Under the pieces are notes generated by a model. It was not told where the DNA came from. It did no database searches and was given only the letters and a program-made list of their open reading frames with translations. This document shows, one piece after another, positions 12,300 through 24,065 of a DNA stretch of 64,000 nt. The position numbers and the translations under genes are program-made. The DNA comes from Berberis thunbergii (taxonomy: Eukaryota; Streptophyta; Magnoliopsida; Ranunculales; Berberidaceae): the NCBI GenBank assembly GCA_003290165.1, contig QNQO01000604.1:124001-188000 (forward strand). The letters are read 5' to 3'. Each line of letters opens with the position of its first letter. Position 1 is the first letter of the stretch.

Positions 12300-12790
12300 A
12301 CATGATGCGACCTGATGCGAGGCTGGATGAGATGGTGCCGAGTGCTGGGTGATGTCCAGGGTCGGGAGGGTGGCTGCGAGCACGCTGCTGCGACACAGAT
12401 GTTTGCTGCGGTCTATGTTGCGGTCTGTGCTGTGTGGACACGGCCTGAAGATGTTGTTGTTTGTTGAGTCCTGCAGCCTGCTAAGGTTGCGGCCTGCTGA
12501 GATGCTGCGGCATGCAGTTGGAGCGTGTGTACGCTGGATGTTTTGGGCAGTCCGGCGCGTATTCTGGCTTTGTCGCAGGAACGCGTGTATGGAAGATGTG
12601 GGCTGCGTTGGTGATCCGAACACTGCAGCACAGACCCAGGTAGGGTGCGCCGCAGTGTCAGAGTGCTCTGCTTTGGTACTGGTGCTGTCAGGTGCTCTGC
12701 ATTGGTGCTGTCAGAGTGCTCTGCATTGGGATGCTTGCGGGTTTTCTGCACGCTGTTGCGAAACATAGCTTGCGTGGGTGCTGTCCGGGT
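12300..12790. repeat. GC-rich degenerate island 2, inverted relative to island 1
   Basis: The + strand is rich in GCTGCGG, GGTCTGTGCTG and similar units. These are the complement of those in 9985-10470, for example GGTCTGTGCTGTGTGGACACGG against its reverse complement near 10223-10250. Openings of 112-179 codons here are compositional. Confidence 0.65.
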
Positions 12791-12969
12791 TGCTGGGAGC
12801 TGACTGATTGGGCTGATTTCAGTTGGTGCTTTAAGTTTGTAATGTTGTTTGGTGTGTGAAAAATCACAGCATAGCTTCAGCTTGGGTTTGTTTGAGTGGA
12901 ATGAAATCAACAAAAAATAAAAAGAAGAGATCAAAAATAAATAAAAAATCAATGACTGAACTTAACAAA

Positions 12970-14190
12970 TGAGGAAGAGGTTACACTGACCTTGAACAGG
13001 ACCAGTAGGAGACCCAATGACTGAAGAGCCTGCAACAACAATTATTTTCAAAACCAAATCACTTTTAAGAATTCCACATTTGGTTTCTTCAAAAATGAAA
13101 CAGAGCAAACATATGAATCAATTAACCCACTTTTGCAATTCTATTTGAAATTGGGGGAACTCACTTTGTCTGGGAGATTCACCTATGAACTGGTGGTAAG
13201 GAAGGGAGAGCATTTAAAAATTAAAACATGGAAGAGGTAATAATCAAAACATTTGAACGAATGGGTTTGAAAAATAAAAATTAGGGGTTTTTAGTGGAAG
13301 TTGAACAAAAATTTTAGATCAAAAACATGGAAGAAGTAATAATCAAAACATTTGAACGAATGGGTTTGAAAAAAAAAAAATTAGGGGTTTTTAGTGGAAT
13401 TTTAACAAAAAGAGAGAATTTTAGAGGTTACCTTCTTCTTGTGACCTGGGTATTCTCGGCTGTGGAGGTTCTTGAAGGATATAGGCGTGGCATCTTCATT
13501 TGAAGAAGAGCTTGCTTTACATTGAGGAGGAAAGCTCACAATTACCCAAAATGATGCACTACATTCTTCATAGCTGACACATCAAAATAAGAAGAGATCA
13601 ACAAAAAAAAAAAAATCAAACTGTTTTGCTTTGGTGAAAGAAGAAAAAAAAATTGAAACATAAACCTATAACCCACACAAACGAACAAACAATTGAACAA
13701 AATAAACAACACACACAAACCTATAACCCACACATACCTCAACTTGCTTTTTTGCAGTTTGGGAATCAGAAACCTTTGCTATGATCAAAGCGGTTAAACA
13801 AAATTGCACTTTTTACCAAAACTACAATACCCATGTATCCCAAATGCAGAAAAAATGGTTATTTTGGAGAAATTAAAGGAAGTGTGAAGAGATGAGATGC
13901 AGAGGAATTGGGAGGTTGCCATGGAAATGATGGGTTTTTTTATGCTTCGTTTGTGTCTCTAATCAAATAAAAAAACAACAAATCAAATTAAATGAAAAAT
14001 TGTCTTCAACAAAATCACAATTGCACCAAAACACAATGCTAATCCTCAATTACCTATTTCTGTGCATTTCATATCTGCAGACTCCAACAAATAGCGAAGC
14101 TTTTTCTGCTAAAGTAGATAACTTTCTTCGAGCTCTAGATAACTTTTTTATATACTCTGCCATCTGCTCACATTTTCCCTGCAAATTCAA
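12970..14190 (-). pseudogene. Possible captured exons of an unrecognised gene
   Basis: Three - strand blocks look like exons with splice-like borders. At about 14068-14178, after TTTGCAG, the frame reads GKCEQMAEYIKKLSRARRK. At about 13430-13570, between TGTCAG and AAG|GTAACC, there are 47 open codons including SFKNLHSREYPGHKKK. At about 12990-13035, between TTGCAG and GGTCAG, the frame reads SSVIGSPTGPVQ. Order and strand agree with one spliced gene piece. The product is unrecognised. The rest of the interval is AT-rich, with a small repeat of GAATGGGTTTGAAAAA at 13260 and 13360. Confidence 0.4.
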
Positions 14191-14244
14191 CAAAACCCAG
14201 ACCAATCAATTACCAAAAAAAAAAACCCAAATCTAATCAAAATG

Positions 14245-15700
14245 TTTCACTTAATAGCTCCTAAATATAAAAACATAAACTTAATAGCTTATTCAAGTAG
14301 CCAAAAATCACAATCACGTAACAACAATATGCAAAAATCAAAAAGCACAAATTGAAGCAAATTAATAAATGAAGCCTAATATGGATGAAACTCCATCAAA
14401 CCCAATAATTTGATGAATAAACAAACAAACCCCATCATGTTACTATGAGTATTTTTGCCAAAAATTAAGAAAAAAAACAGTAAAAGGGTTTAGATCAAAT
14501 GACTTACAAAGAACTGAAAGCGAGCGGAGGAGTTTGGTTCGAAATGGGAATACCCCTAGGCCCCAATCTCTGATTTACTGCAAAAACGACCTTCTTGATT
14601 TCAAATTAACGAATCTTGTGTCTTCTACTTCTTTTTCTCTTCCCTTGATATATACAAAAATACCCAATAGACAAAACCACACCAAGATCAAAACTTGAAA
14701 AGTAAAAGCTGTAAGGAGGGAACAAATTGTTCATAAAAATTGTTTGTGGGCACTAATTCAATAGGAGGTGACAACAATTTCAAGAGAGGTTGAATCCTTC
14801 AAAAAAATGTTTGTGACAATAATTCAGTAGGTAGTGACCCACTACCATCCAATAACCATACACTATCCATTTAAGTAAATCTCTCTACAATGGATAAAAG
14901 CCATTTATCATGAATCACAATTATAACATGATGAAAATCCAACATTCATGTAAGGTCTCATATTGAGATAACCAATGGACCACATAGTATGTAGTACCAA
15001 CATTTGATGGGTATAGATTTTGGCTAACATACGTATGGATTCACACTTATAGCCATTTCTATTGAATGCATTGTATGCATCGCTACAACATAATGCTACA
15101 GCCTCCATTGTCTACATGCAGTGGCAGCTCTCAACCACATCTACATGTATGGTTTTACACATTTATTCAAAGTAGGAAAGGGGTAAGAGGTATAGGTTTA
15201 TAGGTTTGCCATTTACACTGTTATTTGGACAGGTCTTTGAAGTATACATAATGCCAAACCATACATTCCCCATAATTCCAAGGCCATTATCAGTAAATAT
15301 ATGTTAAAAAAGAAGCATACACATCCAAGAGAAAGGAAAATAAAAATTGAAGTAGCTCCTAAATATAAAAACATAAACTTAATAGCTGATTCAAGTAGCC
15401 AAAAATCACAATCACGTAACAACAATATGCAAAAATCAAAAGCACAAATTGAAGCAAATTAATAAATGAAGCCTAATATGGATGAAACTCCATCAAACCC
15501 AATAATTTGATGAATAAACAAACAAACCCCATCATGTTAAGAAAAAAACAGTAAAAGGGTTTAGATCAAATGACTTACAAAGATCTGAAAGCGAGCGGAA
15601 TCTTGTGTCTTCTACTTCTTTTCCTCTTCCCTTGATATATACAAAAATACCCAATAGACAAAAACACACCAAGATCAAAACTTGAAAAGAAAAAAACAAA
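14245..15700. repeat. Helitron internal direct repeat pair (14245-14690 and 15350-15700)
   Basis: About 340-440 bp beginning TAGCTCCTAAATATAAAAAC is present twice. The second copy lacks a portion in the middle (the segment containing GGAGTTTGGTTCG). The 660 bp between the copies has no gene. Confidence 0.8.
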
Positions 15701-15854
15701 TTGCTGTAAAAATTGAAAAATTGCTGTAAGAATTGAAAAATTGCTGTAAGATCAAAACTTGAAAAGTAAAAAAAAAATTGTTGTAAGAATTTTTGTCTAT
15801 TGTTGTAAAAAAAAATTGAAAAATTGTTTTGCTGAAAGAAAAAAAAAATTTGAA

Positions 15855-15925
15855 ACAGATCTGAAGAAGAAGAAGAAAAAGAAGAAAAAGAAGAAGAAGA
15901 AGATATCTAAAGAAGAAGAAGAATG
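15855..15925. repeat. GAA-rich microsatellite
   Basis: An imperfect run of GAA/AAG trinucleotides, GAAGAAGAAGAAAAAGAAG and so on, about 70 bp long. It gives poly-Phe or poly-Lys openings that should not be annotated as genes. Confidence 0.85.
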
Positions 15926-15929
15926 ATCA

Positions 15930-16311
15930 TACCTAGAAGGAGATTTGAACCGATTTCCTGTCTTCATTTCGGTTCTCAATCAGTGTGTTCTTCAGATCTG
16001 AAGAAGAGGAGGAGGCGAGAGGCAGCGAGGTTAAGAAATGAGGCCGAGTTGGTGGTCGATCGAAGGAGGTAGGTCGTGGAACTGGGTTGGATGACTGACC
16101 TGAGGGTGGTGAAAGTGGGGGTGATGCATTCGATTTGGTGAATGTTGCAAAGAGGGTTGAGAATCGAAGAAGGGCAGCACCTTCTTCTTCGCCAAACGCA
16201 GTCACAGAGGGGGGTGAAATGGAGGAGGTGGGGAGAGAGTGAGTTAATCATCGGGGGTTGATTTATTTGCTTAAAGTTCTGCCACAAATTTAAGTTTGCC
16301 ACGTAGGACAA
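15930..16311 (-). other. Unrecognised Ser/Pro-rich opening near the Helitron 5' end
   Basis: Two overlapping - strand frames of 90 and 111 codons lie just inside the Helitron 5' end. They are Ser-, Pro- and Thr-rich, and the first (with GEEEGAALLRFSTLFATF) resembles an organelle targeting region in composition only. It might be the 5' part of a captured gene or a chance opening in CT-rich sequence. Confidence 0.2.
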
Positions 16312-16324
16312 ACACTCTCAAAAT

Positions 16325-16340
16325 ACTGTTCATGAACAGT
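16325..16340. repeat. 16-bp perfect palindrome near the Helitron 5' end
   Basis: ACTGTTCATGAACAGT is self-complementary over all 16 bases and lies about 30 bp inside the Helitron 5' terminus. Subterminal palindromes are found in some Helitron families; any role here is inference. Confidence 0.7.
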
Positions 16341-16826
16341 AAATAAACCTATGTGAAATGTTAGATAGATGGTGGGTGGCTATTCGCCCCCACCGAACTT
16401 TCGAATGCACCCACCCTCTTTCACAAAATAAAACCCTAATCATTAGTTAAATAAAAAACCCAAAACCAAGCTCAAATACAATAGAGTAACAACCCATCAA
16501 CATTAGGGTTTACAAAATTTTGGCTAAACACACACACACACCCTAATCAATTTAGCCATGGCAAACAAAATATATCTTTTTCCCAATAAATGAGATTTCA
16601 ATATATGCCCCAATTATTAAATACAAAATTTTTATATTTATTTAATTTGGCGGGTATTACAATATATACAACTCAAAAGAATCCCGTCCCGAGATTCGAT
16701 ATAGAAAAGAAAGTTAAGCGAATTTTGAAAAATACTTGTCAAACGGAAGAAGATTTTAAAATAAAATTTCAATTGAATTTTAGTTGCATAAATATTTATT
16801 GCTATTGAAAAAGTAGGGGTGTTACA

Positions 16827-17136
16827 ATATATGCAAATCAAAAGAATCTCGTCCCAAGATTCGCGAAAAAGGGTTAATTAAAGATTCACGATAACAAACC
16901 GCTACAAGAAAACTACACGGAGTAATGTCATCCACTATTTACATTAAAATCAGTTAGTCACAGAAATCTCATATCGAGATTCAAGAAGAAAGAGAAACAA
17001 TAAAAAAAATAAGTTCAAGGTTCACCCTTGTCACTTTCTCTCAAAACATTCACACTACTACTCTCCCATATCCACATTCCCAAGATCACCTAGACTCTAC
17101 CTCAGCCTAGGCTAACCAAATGATCTGATACCAAAC
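16827..17136 (-). mobile_element. Internal region 1 of the long-LTR family (310 bp)
   Basis: On the - strand the LTR end (complement of TGTCACGCC at 17137) is followed by a methionine-tRNA primer binding site, here degenerate as TGGTATCAGATC. About 250 bp later comes a tail reading GGGACGAGATTC, directly before the next LTR start. That tail matches the 3' end of Tekay/Del-type pol genes. No gag, protease, RT or integrase remains. Confidence 0.75.
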
Positions 17137-20100
17137 TGTCACGCCTCGATTTTTGAAGAAAACGAAAATCCCAAAATCCACGTAGGATTATCCGTTTCCC
17201 CAAAACTCGGGACACGAAATTCAATAACAGCAGAAACAAATAGCAGCAACAACTAAACATGATTAAATTACTAAAACAAATAAAACTCTAACCCTGAAAG
17301 GACTGGCGTGGCTAGCTCACTAGCGAAACTCCAGTAACGCAGCACAAAATCTCTAAACCTGAAAGGCTAATCGGCTACATTCCCAAAGGAATGTACCCAA
17401 GAAGCAAAAGCTCACTTAGGTCAGCAATAAAGCTGATGTGATAAATCTTCATCCCAAAATCAATAAAATCGCGCGTGATAAACATCAAGCTAAACACAAA
17501 CAACCACATCACACCAATAGGTAGTTCCTCAATGAGGCAAAGGTGTCATCATCCTAATAAATAATATGCATTTACTAATGCTTACGCTATAGAAGTTGAC
17601 TATGGCAAGTCTGACCTGCATAAATTGTTAGTAGACTTACCATCCTGCTCAAAACGGTTAGAAACAAACAAATAAAATTTATGAGTTATCAATCCTTATA
17701 AATGCAACAACAATACAAATCATAATCATATTAGACTATTATTGAAATATTAACAAGACACATTTTCTACCTTAAGGAAAACATATAGTTCTCAATCAAT
17801 GGTTGAATGAACATTTAGTTTCTTCCTTTTAAGGTAATATGCACATATACAAAACAAATATCGCTTCTTTTCCACAATCGCACTATCGTCCATGTGCCGA
17901 ACACACCTCACCTAAATGTGCCTCCCTTGCCATCGAAGCCACTCGGAGCGTAGATGACACAAGTGGGGTGCCACCTCGAGTGTGATGTCATCTCACCCGA
18001 AGTTCGATCACTGACAAGTATTCTTCCTAAATCTACATATACAACCGAACTCAGATGGAATGGTGCACCGATATGCAAGCAAGTCTGCATACAAATAATA
18101 ATATCACACGTATACAAGCAGGTCTGTATACAAAAATTTTCTTTTATTTTCACATTTAATTTTTTTTTCGCAGTTGTGGAAAAGAGCATAAAAAAAATAT
18201 ATCAACTAAAACTCAAAACTCTTTTATGGTGACACTTTGATAACCATAAGTAAATCAATTACAGTATCCACCGTTCTTTCGTGGAAGCATAGCATATTCA
18301 TAAATCATGCTTTATAACAACACGGTGATTAAGTGACATTTTTTCCTTCATAATGAGATCCACCCCTTCCTTTGGTAGAACATAACCATTTCAAGATGCA
18401 GACATACAGAGAAACACCATTAATCTTAAATGGTCTTACATCAATAGAATCAGCGAGACATTAAAACAAAACAAACCATAGTGTAAAAATCAAACACTAC
18501 TACACATAGTACTCTCCATATGAATGTGATTTTAGGGATAAACACATATATCCTAGTTTGGTAAAAAGTAGCTCAACAATCATTCGACAACTATTAGACA
18601 CACTAGCATACTTCATATGCACCGAGGAGTTTAACAATTCCTTTATCAAACGGTTCAAATCTGACGCGACATCAAAACTACACCACTAGATACAACCAAG
18701 TTACACCCAAGAGTAAACAATAAAGGCACACTAGTCAAATTTGTCATAGCCTACAACATCAAACACCTTTCTTGATCAAGTTCTCAAGTAAGAATTCTCA
18801 ATAAAACTATGAATTTTAAACAAGGGAAAAATGTATGTATCCACCACATGCAAAGTGATAACTTATCTCAAACCCAATAAAAAATGAACTTGCAGACATA
18901 AACTATTTTCTTCATGATTACACTCAGGTGTTCCTTAGTCTTACACTAACCCTACTCAATCACATGTTTTCTAATGATGATGATGACTTGGAAAACCCCA
19001 AATTCCTTGACAATTGCCTAAAATCAATGTGAACTACAATGGGTATCCATTCATTCATTCAAATCAATTAATCAAACCCCATCAATGAAATCTACCAAAT
19101 TAAGGGCAAAATCAGGAAGAAAGAAAATGGGGGTTTAATCAAAGTAGATTAACCACACAACACATAACTATCAAAACCATCATATAAAACAAACTGAAAG
19201 GGGTAAAAGAGAACTCACTGTAGAGATCGCAAACTGTAAACATATAGCACACCATAGATCGAACTAGCCATCAACTCGCAGCAATCATCTCGAATCTCTT
19301 TTCCTCTCTCCCTTGCAGATTCGTCACCGGCCAGTGACAACCACCCCACATTCCTTCGTCCTCAACCACAGACCACCTCTCATCAGCTGTCCCTTCTTTT
19401 CTTCATTTTTTTTCCATCTCTCCTTCTTGATACCAGACTATCAGATCATCATCACCATCTCTACTTCCATTGAGAACCATCATCTCTCCCAAACTCTCTT
19501 CTTTCTCTCAATATCACAGCCTCCTCCTCTTCGATCACAGTCGACTCACCATCTCAACCTCTCCTTCCCTGATTCCATATCCTAACATATCACCTTCGTC
19601 TTCTCGCAATCGCCTTCTTCTCCTTCCTATCGCAACACTCTTCCTCTCTCTTTTGCAGATACAGAGAGATTCGCCACAAACCAACCAACCTCTCGACCTT
19701 CGTCGCCGCCGAAAAGGGTAAAAGGAAGGGCAATTTTACTCTTCCTGTTGCACAAAAGAAGAAGGAAAAGGAGAAAAGAAAAGAAGGAAGGAAAAAAAAA
19801 GGTTTTTTTTATATGGTGGGTGGCTATTCGCCCCCATCGAAGTTTCGAATGCACCCACCCTCTTTCACAAATTAAACTCAAATCATTAGTTAAATAAAAT
19901 CCCAAAACCAAGCCTAAATACAATAGAGTAACAACCCATCAACATTAGGGTTTACAAAATTTTGGCTAAACACACACACACACCTTATTCAATTTAGTTA
20001 TGGCAAACAAAATATATCTTTTTCTCAATAAATGAGATTTCAATATATGCCGCAATTAATAAATAAGAAATTTTTATATTTATTTAATTAGGCGGGTATT

Positions 20101-20269
20101 ACAATATATACAACTCAAAAGAATCTCGTCCCGAGATTCGGAAGAGGAAAGAAAGTTAAGCAAATTTTGAAAAATACTTGTCAAACGAAAGAAGATTTTA
20201 AAATAAAAATTTCAACTGAATTTTAGTTGCATAAATTTTTAATGCCATTGAAAAAGTAGGGGTGTTACA
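17137..20269 (-). mobile_element. Long LTR copy A (3.13 kb, complete, NAA20 deleted)
   Basis: It runs on the - strand from TGTAACACCCC (complement of 20259-20269) to GAGGCGTGACA (complement of 17137-17147), with the inner start motif TGTAATACCC at 20103. The NAA20 block present in copy C is cleanly absent: GCAAACTGTAAACATATAGCACACC here replaces about 390 bp. The TC-rich block 19280-19680 is present. All short openings (for example 17908-18232) are shadows within non-coding LTR. Confidence 0.85.
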
Positions 20270-20577
20270 ATATATGCAACTCAAAAGAATCTCGTCCCGA
20301 AATTCGCGAAAAAGGGTTAACTAAAGATTCACGATAACAAACCGCTATAAGGAAACTACACGGAGTAATGTCATCCACTATTTACATTAAAATCAGTTAG
20401 TCACAGAAATCTCATATCGAGATTCACGAAGAAAAAGAAACAATAAAAAAAAAGTTCAAGGTTCACCCTTGTCACTTTCTCTCTAAACATTCACACTACT
20501 ACTCTCCCTTATACACATTCCGAGGATCACCTAGACTCTACCCCAGCCTAAGCTAACCAAATGTTCTGATACCAAAC
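20270..20577 (-). mobile_element. Internal region 2 of the long-LTR family (308 bp)
   Basis: Same organisation as 16827-17136. The primer binding site reads TGGTATCAGAAC on the - strand next to the LTR end, then non-coding sequence, then the GGGACGAGATTCTTTTGAG tail before LTR A. It carries no coding capacity. Confidence 0.8.
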
Positions 20578-23500
20578 TGTCACACCCCAATTTTCGAAGA
20601 AAACAAAAATCGCAAAATCCACGTAGGATTATCCGTTTCCCCAAAACTCGGGACGTGAAAAATTCAATAACAGCATAAACAAATAGCAGCAACAACTAAA
20701 CATGATTAAATTACTGAAACAAATAAAACTCTAACTCGAAAAGGGCTGGCGTGGCTAGCTCAATAGCGCAACTCCAGTAACGCAGCTCAAAATCTCTAAA
20801 CCTGAAAGGCTAATCTTCTACATTCCAAAGGAATGTACCCAAGAAGCAAAAGCTCACTTGGGTCAGCAATAAAGCTGATGTGATAAATCTTTATACCAAA
20901 ATCAATAAAATCGCGCGTTACAAACTTCAAGCTAAACATAAACAACCACATCACACCAACAGGTAGTTCCTCAATGAGGCAAATGTGTCATCATCCTAAT
21001 AAATAATATGCATTTACTAATGCTTACGCTATAGAAGTTGACTATGGCAAGTCTGACCTTTATAAATTGTTAGTAGACTTACCATCCTGCTCAAAACGGT
21101 TATAAACAAACAAATAAAATTTATGATTTATCAATCCTCATAAATGCAACAACAATACAAATCATAATCATATTAGACTATTATTGAAATATTAACAAAA
21201 CACATTTTCTACCTTAAAGAAGACATACAGTTCTCAATCAATGGTTGAATGAGCATTTAGTTTCTTCCATTAAGGTAATTATGCACATTCACAAAAACAA
21301 ATATCACATCTTTTCCACAATCACACTATCCTCCAAGTGTCGAACACACCTCACCCAAGTGTGCCACCTTTGCCATCGAAGCCACTGGGAGCGTACATGA
21401 CACAAATCGGGTGCCACCTCGAGTGTCATGTCATCTCACCCAAAGTTCGATCACTGGCAAGTATTCTTCCTAAATCTACATGTACAACCGAACTCACATG
21501 GAACGGTGCACCGATATGCAAGCAAGTCTGCATGCCCATAATAATATCGCACGTATAAAAGCAAGTCTGTATACAAAAATTTCTTTTCTTTTCACATTTA
21601 TTTTTTTTATTCGAAGTTATGGAAAAGAGCATAAAAAATATATATATATCAACTAAAACCCAAAACTCTTTTATGGTGACACTTTGTCAACCATAAGTAA
21701 ATCAACCACAGTATCTAGCGTTCTTTCGGGGAAGCATAGCATATTCATAAATCATGCTTTATAATAACACGGTGATTAAGTGACATTTTTTCATTCATAA
21801 CACGGTGATTAAGTGACATTTTTTCATTCATAATGAAATCCACCCCTTCATTTGGAAGAACATAAGCATTTCAAGATGCATATATACAGAGGAACACCAT
21901 TAATCTCAAATGGTCCTACATCAATAGAATCAGCGAGACATCAAAACAAAACAAACCATATTGCAAAAATCAAACACTACTACACATAGTACTCTCCATA
22001 TGAATGTGATTTTAGGGATAAACACATATATCCTAGTTTGGTAAAAAGTATCTCAACAATCATTCGACAACTATTAGACACACTAGCATACTTCATATGC
22101 ACCGAGGAGTTTAACAATTCCTTTATCAAACGGTTCAAATCTGACGCGACTTCAAAACTACACCACTAAATACAACCAAGTTACTCCCAAGAGTAAAAAA
22201 TAAAGGCACACTAGTCAAATTTGTCATAGCCTACAACATCAAACACCTTTCTTGATCAAGTTCTCAAGTAAGAATTCTCAATAAAACTATGAATTTTAAA
22301 CAAGGGAAAAATGTATGTATCCACCACATGCAAAGTGATAGCCTATCTCAAACCCAATAAAAAATGAACTTGTAGTCATAAACTATTTTCTTCATGATTA
22401 CACTCAGGTGTTCCTTAGTCTTACACAAACCCTACTCAATCACATGCTTTTCTAATGATGATGATGACCTGGAAAACTCCAAATTCCTTGACAATTGCCT
22501 AAAATCAATGTGAACTACAGTGGGTATCCATTCATTCATTCAAATGAATTAATCAAAGTAATCAAACCCCATCAATGAAATCTACCAAATTAAGGGCAAA
22601 ATAAGGAAGAAAGAAAATGGGGGTTCAATCAAAGTAGATTAGCCACACAACACATAACTATCAAAACCATCACATAAATCAAACTGAAAAGGGTAAAAGA
22701 GAACTCACTGGAGAGATCGCAAACTGTAAACAGATAGCACACCAGAGATCGAACTAGCCATCAACTCGCAACAATCATCTTGAATCTCTTTTCCTCTCTC
22801 CTTTGCAGATTCGTCACCGGCCAGTGACAACCACCCCACATCCCTTCGTCCTCAACCACAAACCACCTCTCATCGGCTGTCCCTTCTTTTCTTCATTTTT
22901 TTCCATCTCTCCTTCTTGATACTAGACTATCAGATCATCATCACCATCTCTATTTCCATCGAGAACCATCATCTCTCCCAAACTCTCTTCTTCCTCTCAA
23001 TGTCACAGCCTCCTCCTCTTTGATCACAGTCGACTTCCATCTCAACCTCTCCTTCCCTGATTCCATATCCTAACATATCACCATCGTCTTCTCGCAATCG
23101 CCTTCTTCTCCTTCTTATCGCCACACTTTTCCTCTCTCTTTTGCAGATACAGAGAGATTCACCACAAACCAACCAACCTCTCGATCTTCGTCACCGCCAA
23201 AAAGGGTAAAAGGAAGAACAATCTTGCTTTTCCTGTTGCACAAAAGAAGAAGGAAAAGGAGAAAAGAAAAGGAGTAAGGAAAAAAAAGGTTTTTTTTATA
23301 TGGTGGGTGGCTATTTGCCCCCACCGAACTTTCGAATGCACCCACCCTCTTTCACAAAATAAAACCCTAATCATTAGTTAAATAAAAACCCAAAACCAAG
23401 CCCAACTACAATAGAATAACAACCCCTCAACATAAGGGTTTACAAAATTTTGGCTAAACACACACACACACTTTATTCAATTTAGCCATGGCAAACAAAA

Positions 23501-23757
23501 TATATCTTTTTCCCAATAAATGAGATTTCAATATATGCCGCAATTAATAAATAAGAAATTTTTATATTTATTTAATTAGGCGGGTATTACAATATATACA
23601 ACTCAAAAGAATCTCGTCCCGAGATTCGGTAGAGGAAAGAAAGTTAAGCGAATTTTGAAAAATACTTGTCAAACGAAAGAAGATTTTAAAATAAAAATTT
23701 CAACTGAATTTTAGTTGCATAAATTTTTATTGCCATTGAAAAAGTAGGGGTGTTACA
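20578..23757 (-). mobile_element. Long LTR copy B (3.18 kb, complete, NAA20 deleted)
   Basis: Bounded by TGTCACACCCC at 20578 and GGGGTGTTACA ending at 23757 (read on the +). Its content is nearly the same as copy A, including the same deletion of the NAA20 block, so A and B share that event. A 33-bp unit (ACACGGTGATTAAGTGAC...) is duplicated in tandem at about 21764-21829. The inner start motif lies at 23591. No gene. Confidence 0.85.
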
Positions 23758-24065
23758 ATATATGCAAATCAAAAGAATCTCGTCCCGAGATTCGTGAAAA
23801 ATGGTTAACTAAAGATTCACGATAACAAACCGCTACAAGGAAACTACACGGAGTAGTGTCATCCACTATTTACATTAAAATCAGTTAATCACAGAAATGT
23901 CATATCGAGATTCACGAAGAAAAAGAAACAATAAAAAAAAAGTTCAAGGTTCACCCTTGTCACTTTCTCTCTAAACATTCACACTACTACTCTCCCATAT
24001 CCACATTCCGAGGATCACCTAGACTCTACCCCAGCCTAAGCTAACCATATGCTCTGATACCAATT
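23758..24065 (-). mobile_element. Internal region 3 of the long-LTR family (308 bp)
   Basis: The - strand primer binding site here is the intact consensus TGGTATCAGAGC (complement of 24049-24060), two or three bases from the LTR end. The remainder is non-coding and ends with the GGGACGAGATTC tail. This is the best-preserved internal region of the three. Confidence 0.85.

Larger units (their letters stand above)
8469..16369 (-). mobile_element. Non-autonomous Helitron, 7.9 kb, inserted in LTR L2
   Basis: The ends match the Helitron pattern on the - strand. The 5' end is TC (complement of 16368-16369; TCTATCTAACATTTC). The 3' end is a GC-rich hairpin followed 14 bases later by CTAG (complement of 8469-8472). 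The insertion lies between A at 8468 and T at 16370, and sister LTRs read ...TATATGGTGGG without a break at that point, so the empty site is visible and no target duplication exists. I see no RepHel protein, so it would depend on another element for movement. The interior has several segmental duplications, two GC-rich CAG islands and exon-like fragments. The family assignment rests on termini and empty site. Confidence 0.85.
5640..16826 (-). mobile_element. Long LTR copy L2, split by a Helitron
   Basis: This is a - strand copy of the long LTR. The segment 5640-8468 is continuous with 16370-16826 once the Helitron at 8469-16369 is removed. The LTR start on the - strand is TGTAACACCCC (complement of 16816-16826), with a second start-like motif TGTAATACCC at about 16661. 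Its last 310 bp or so are missing at the inversion junction. An NAA20 fragment is at 7890-8202. Unlike copies A, B and C it lacks the extra TC-rich block of about 380 bp containing CAGATTCGTCACCGGCC. The rest is non-coding. Confidence 0.8.

Noticed and set aside
12349..12952. ORFs of 139 and 179 codons in the second GC-rich island
   Set aside because: Same reason; the two strands are open together because of repeat composition.
17908..18232. ORFs of 92-93 codons recurring in each LTR (also near 21400 and 25000)
   Set aside because: They recur only because the LTR recurs; frames are not kept between copies and no protein family fits.
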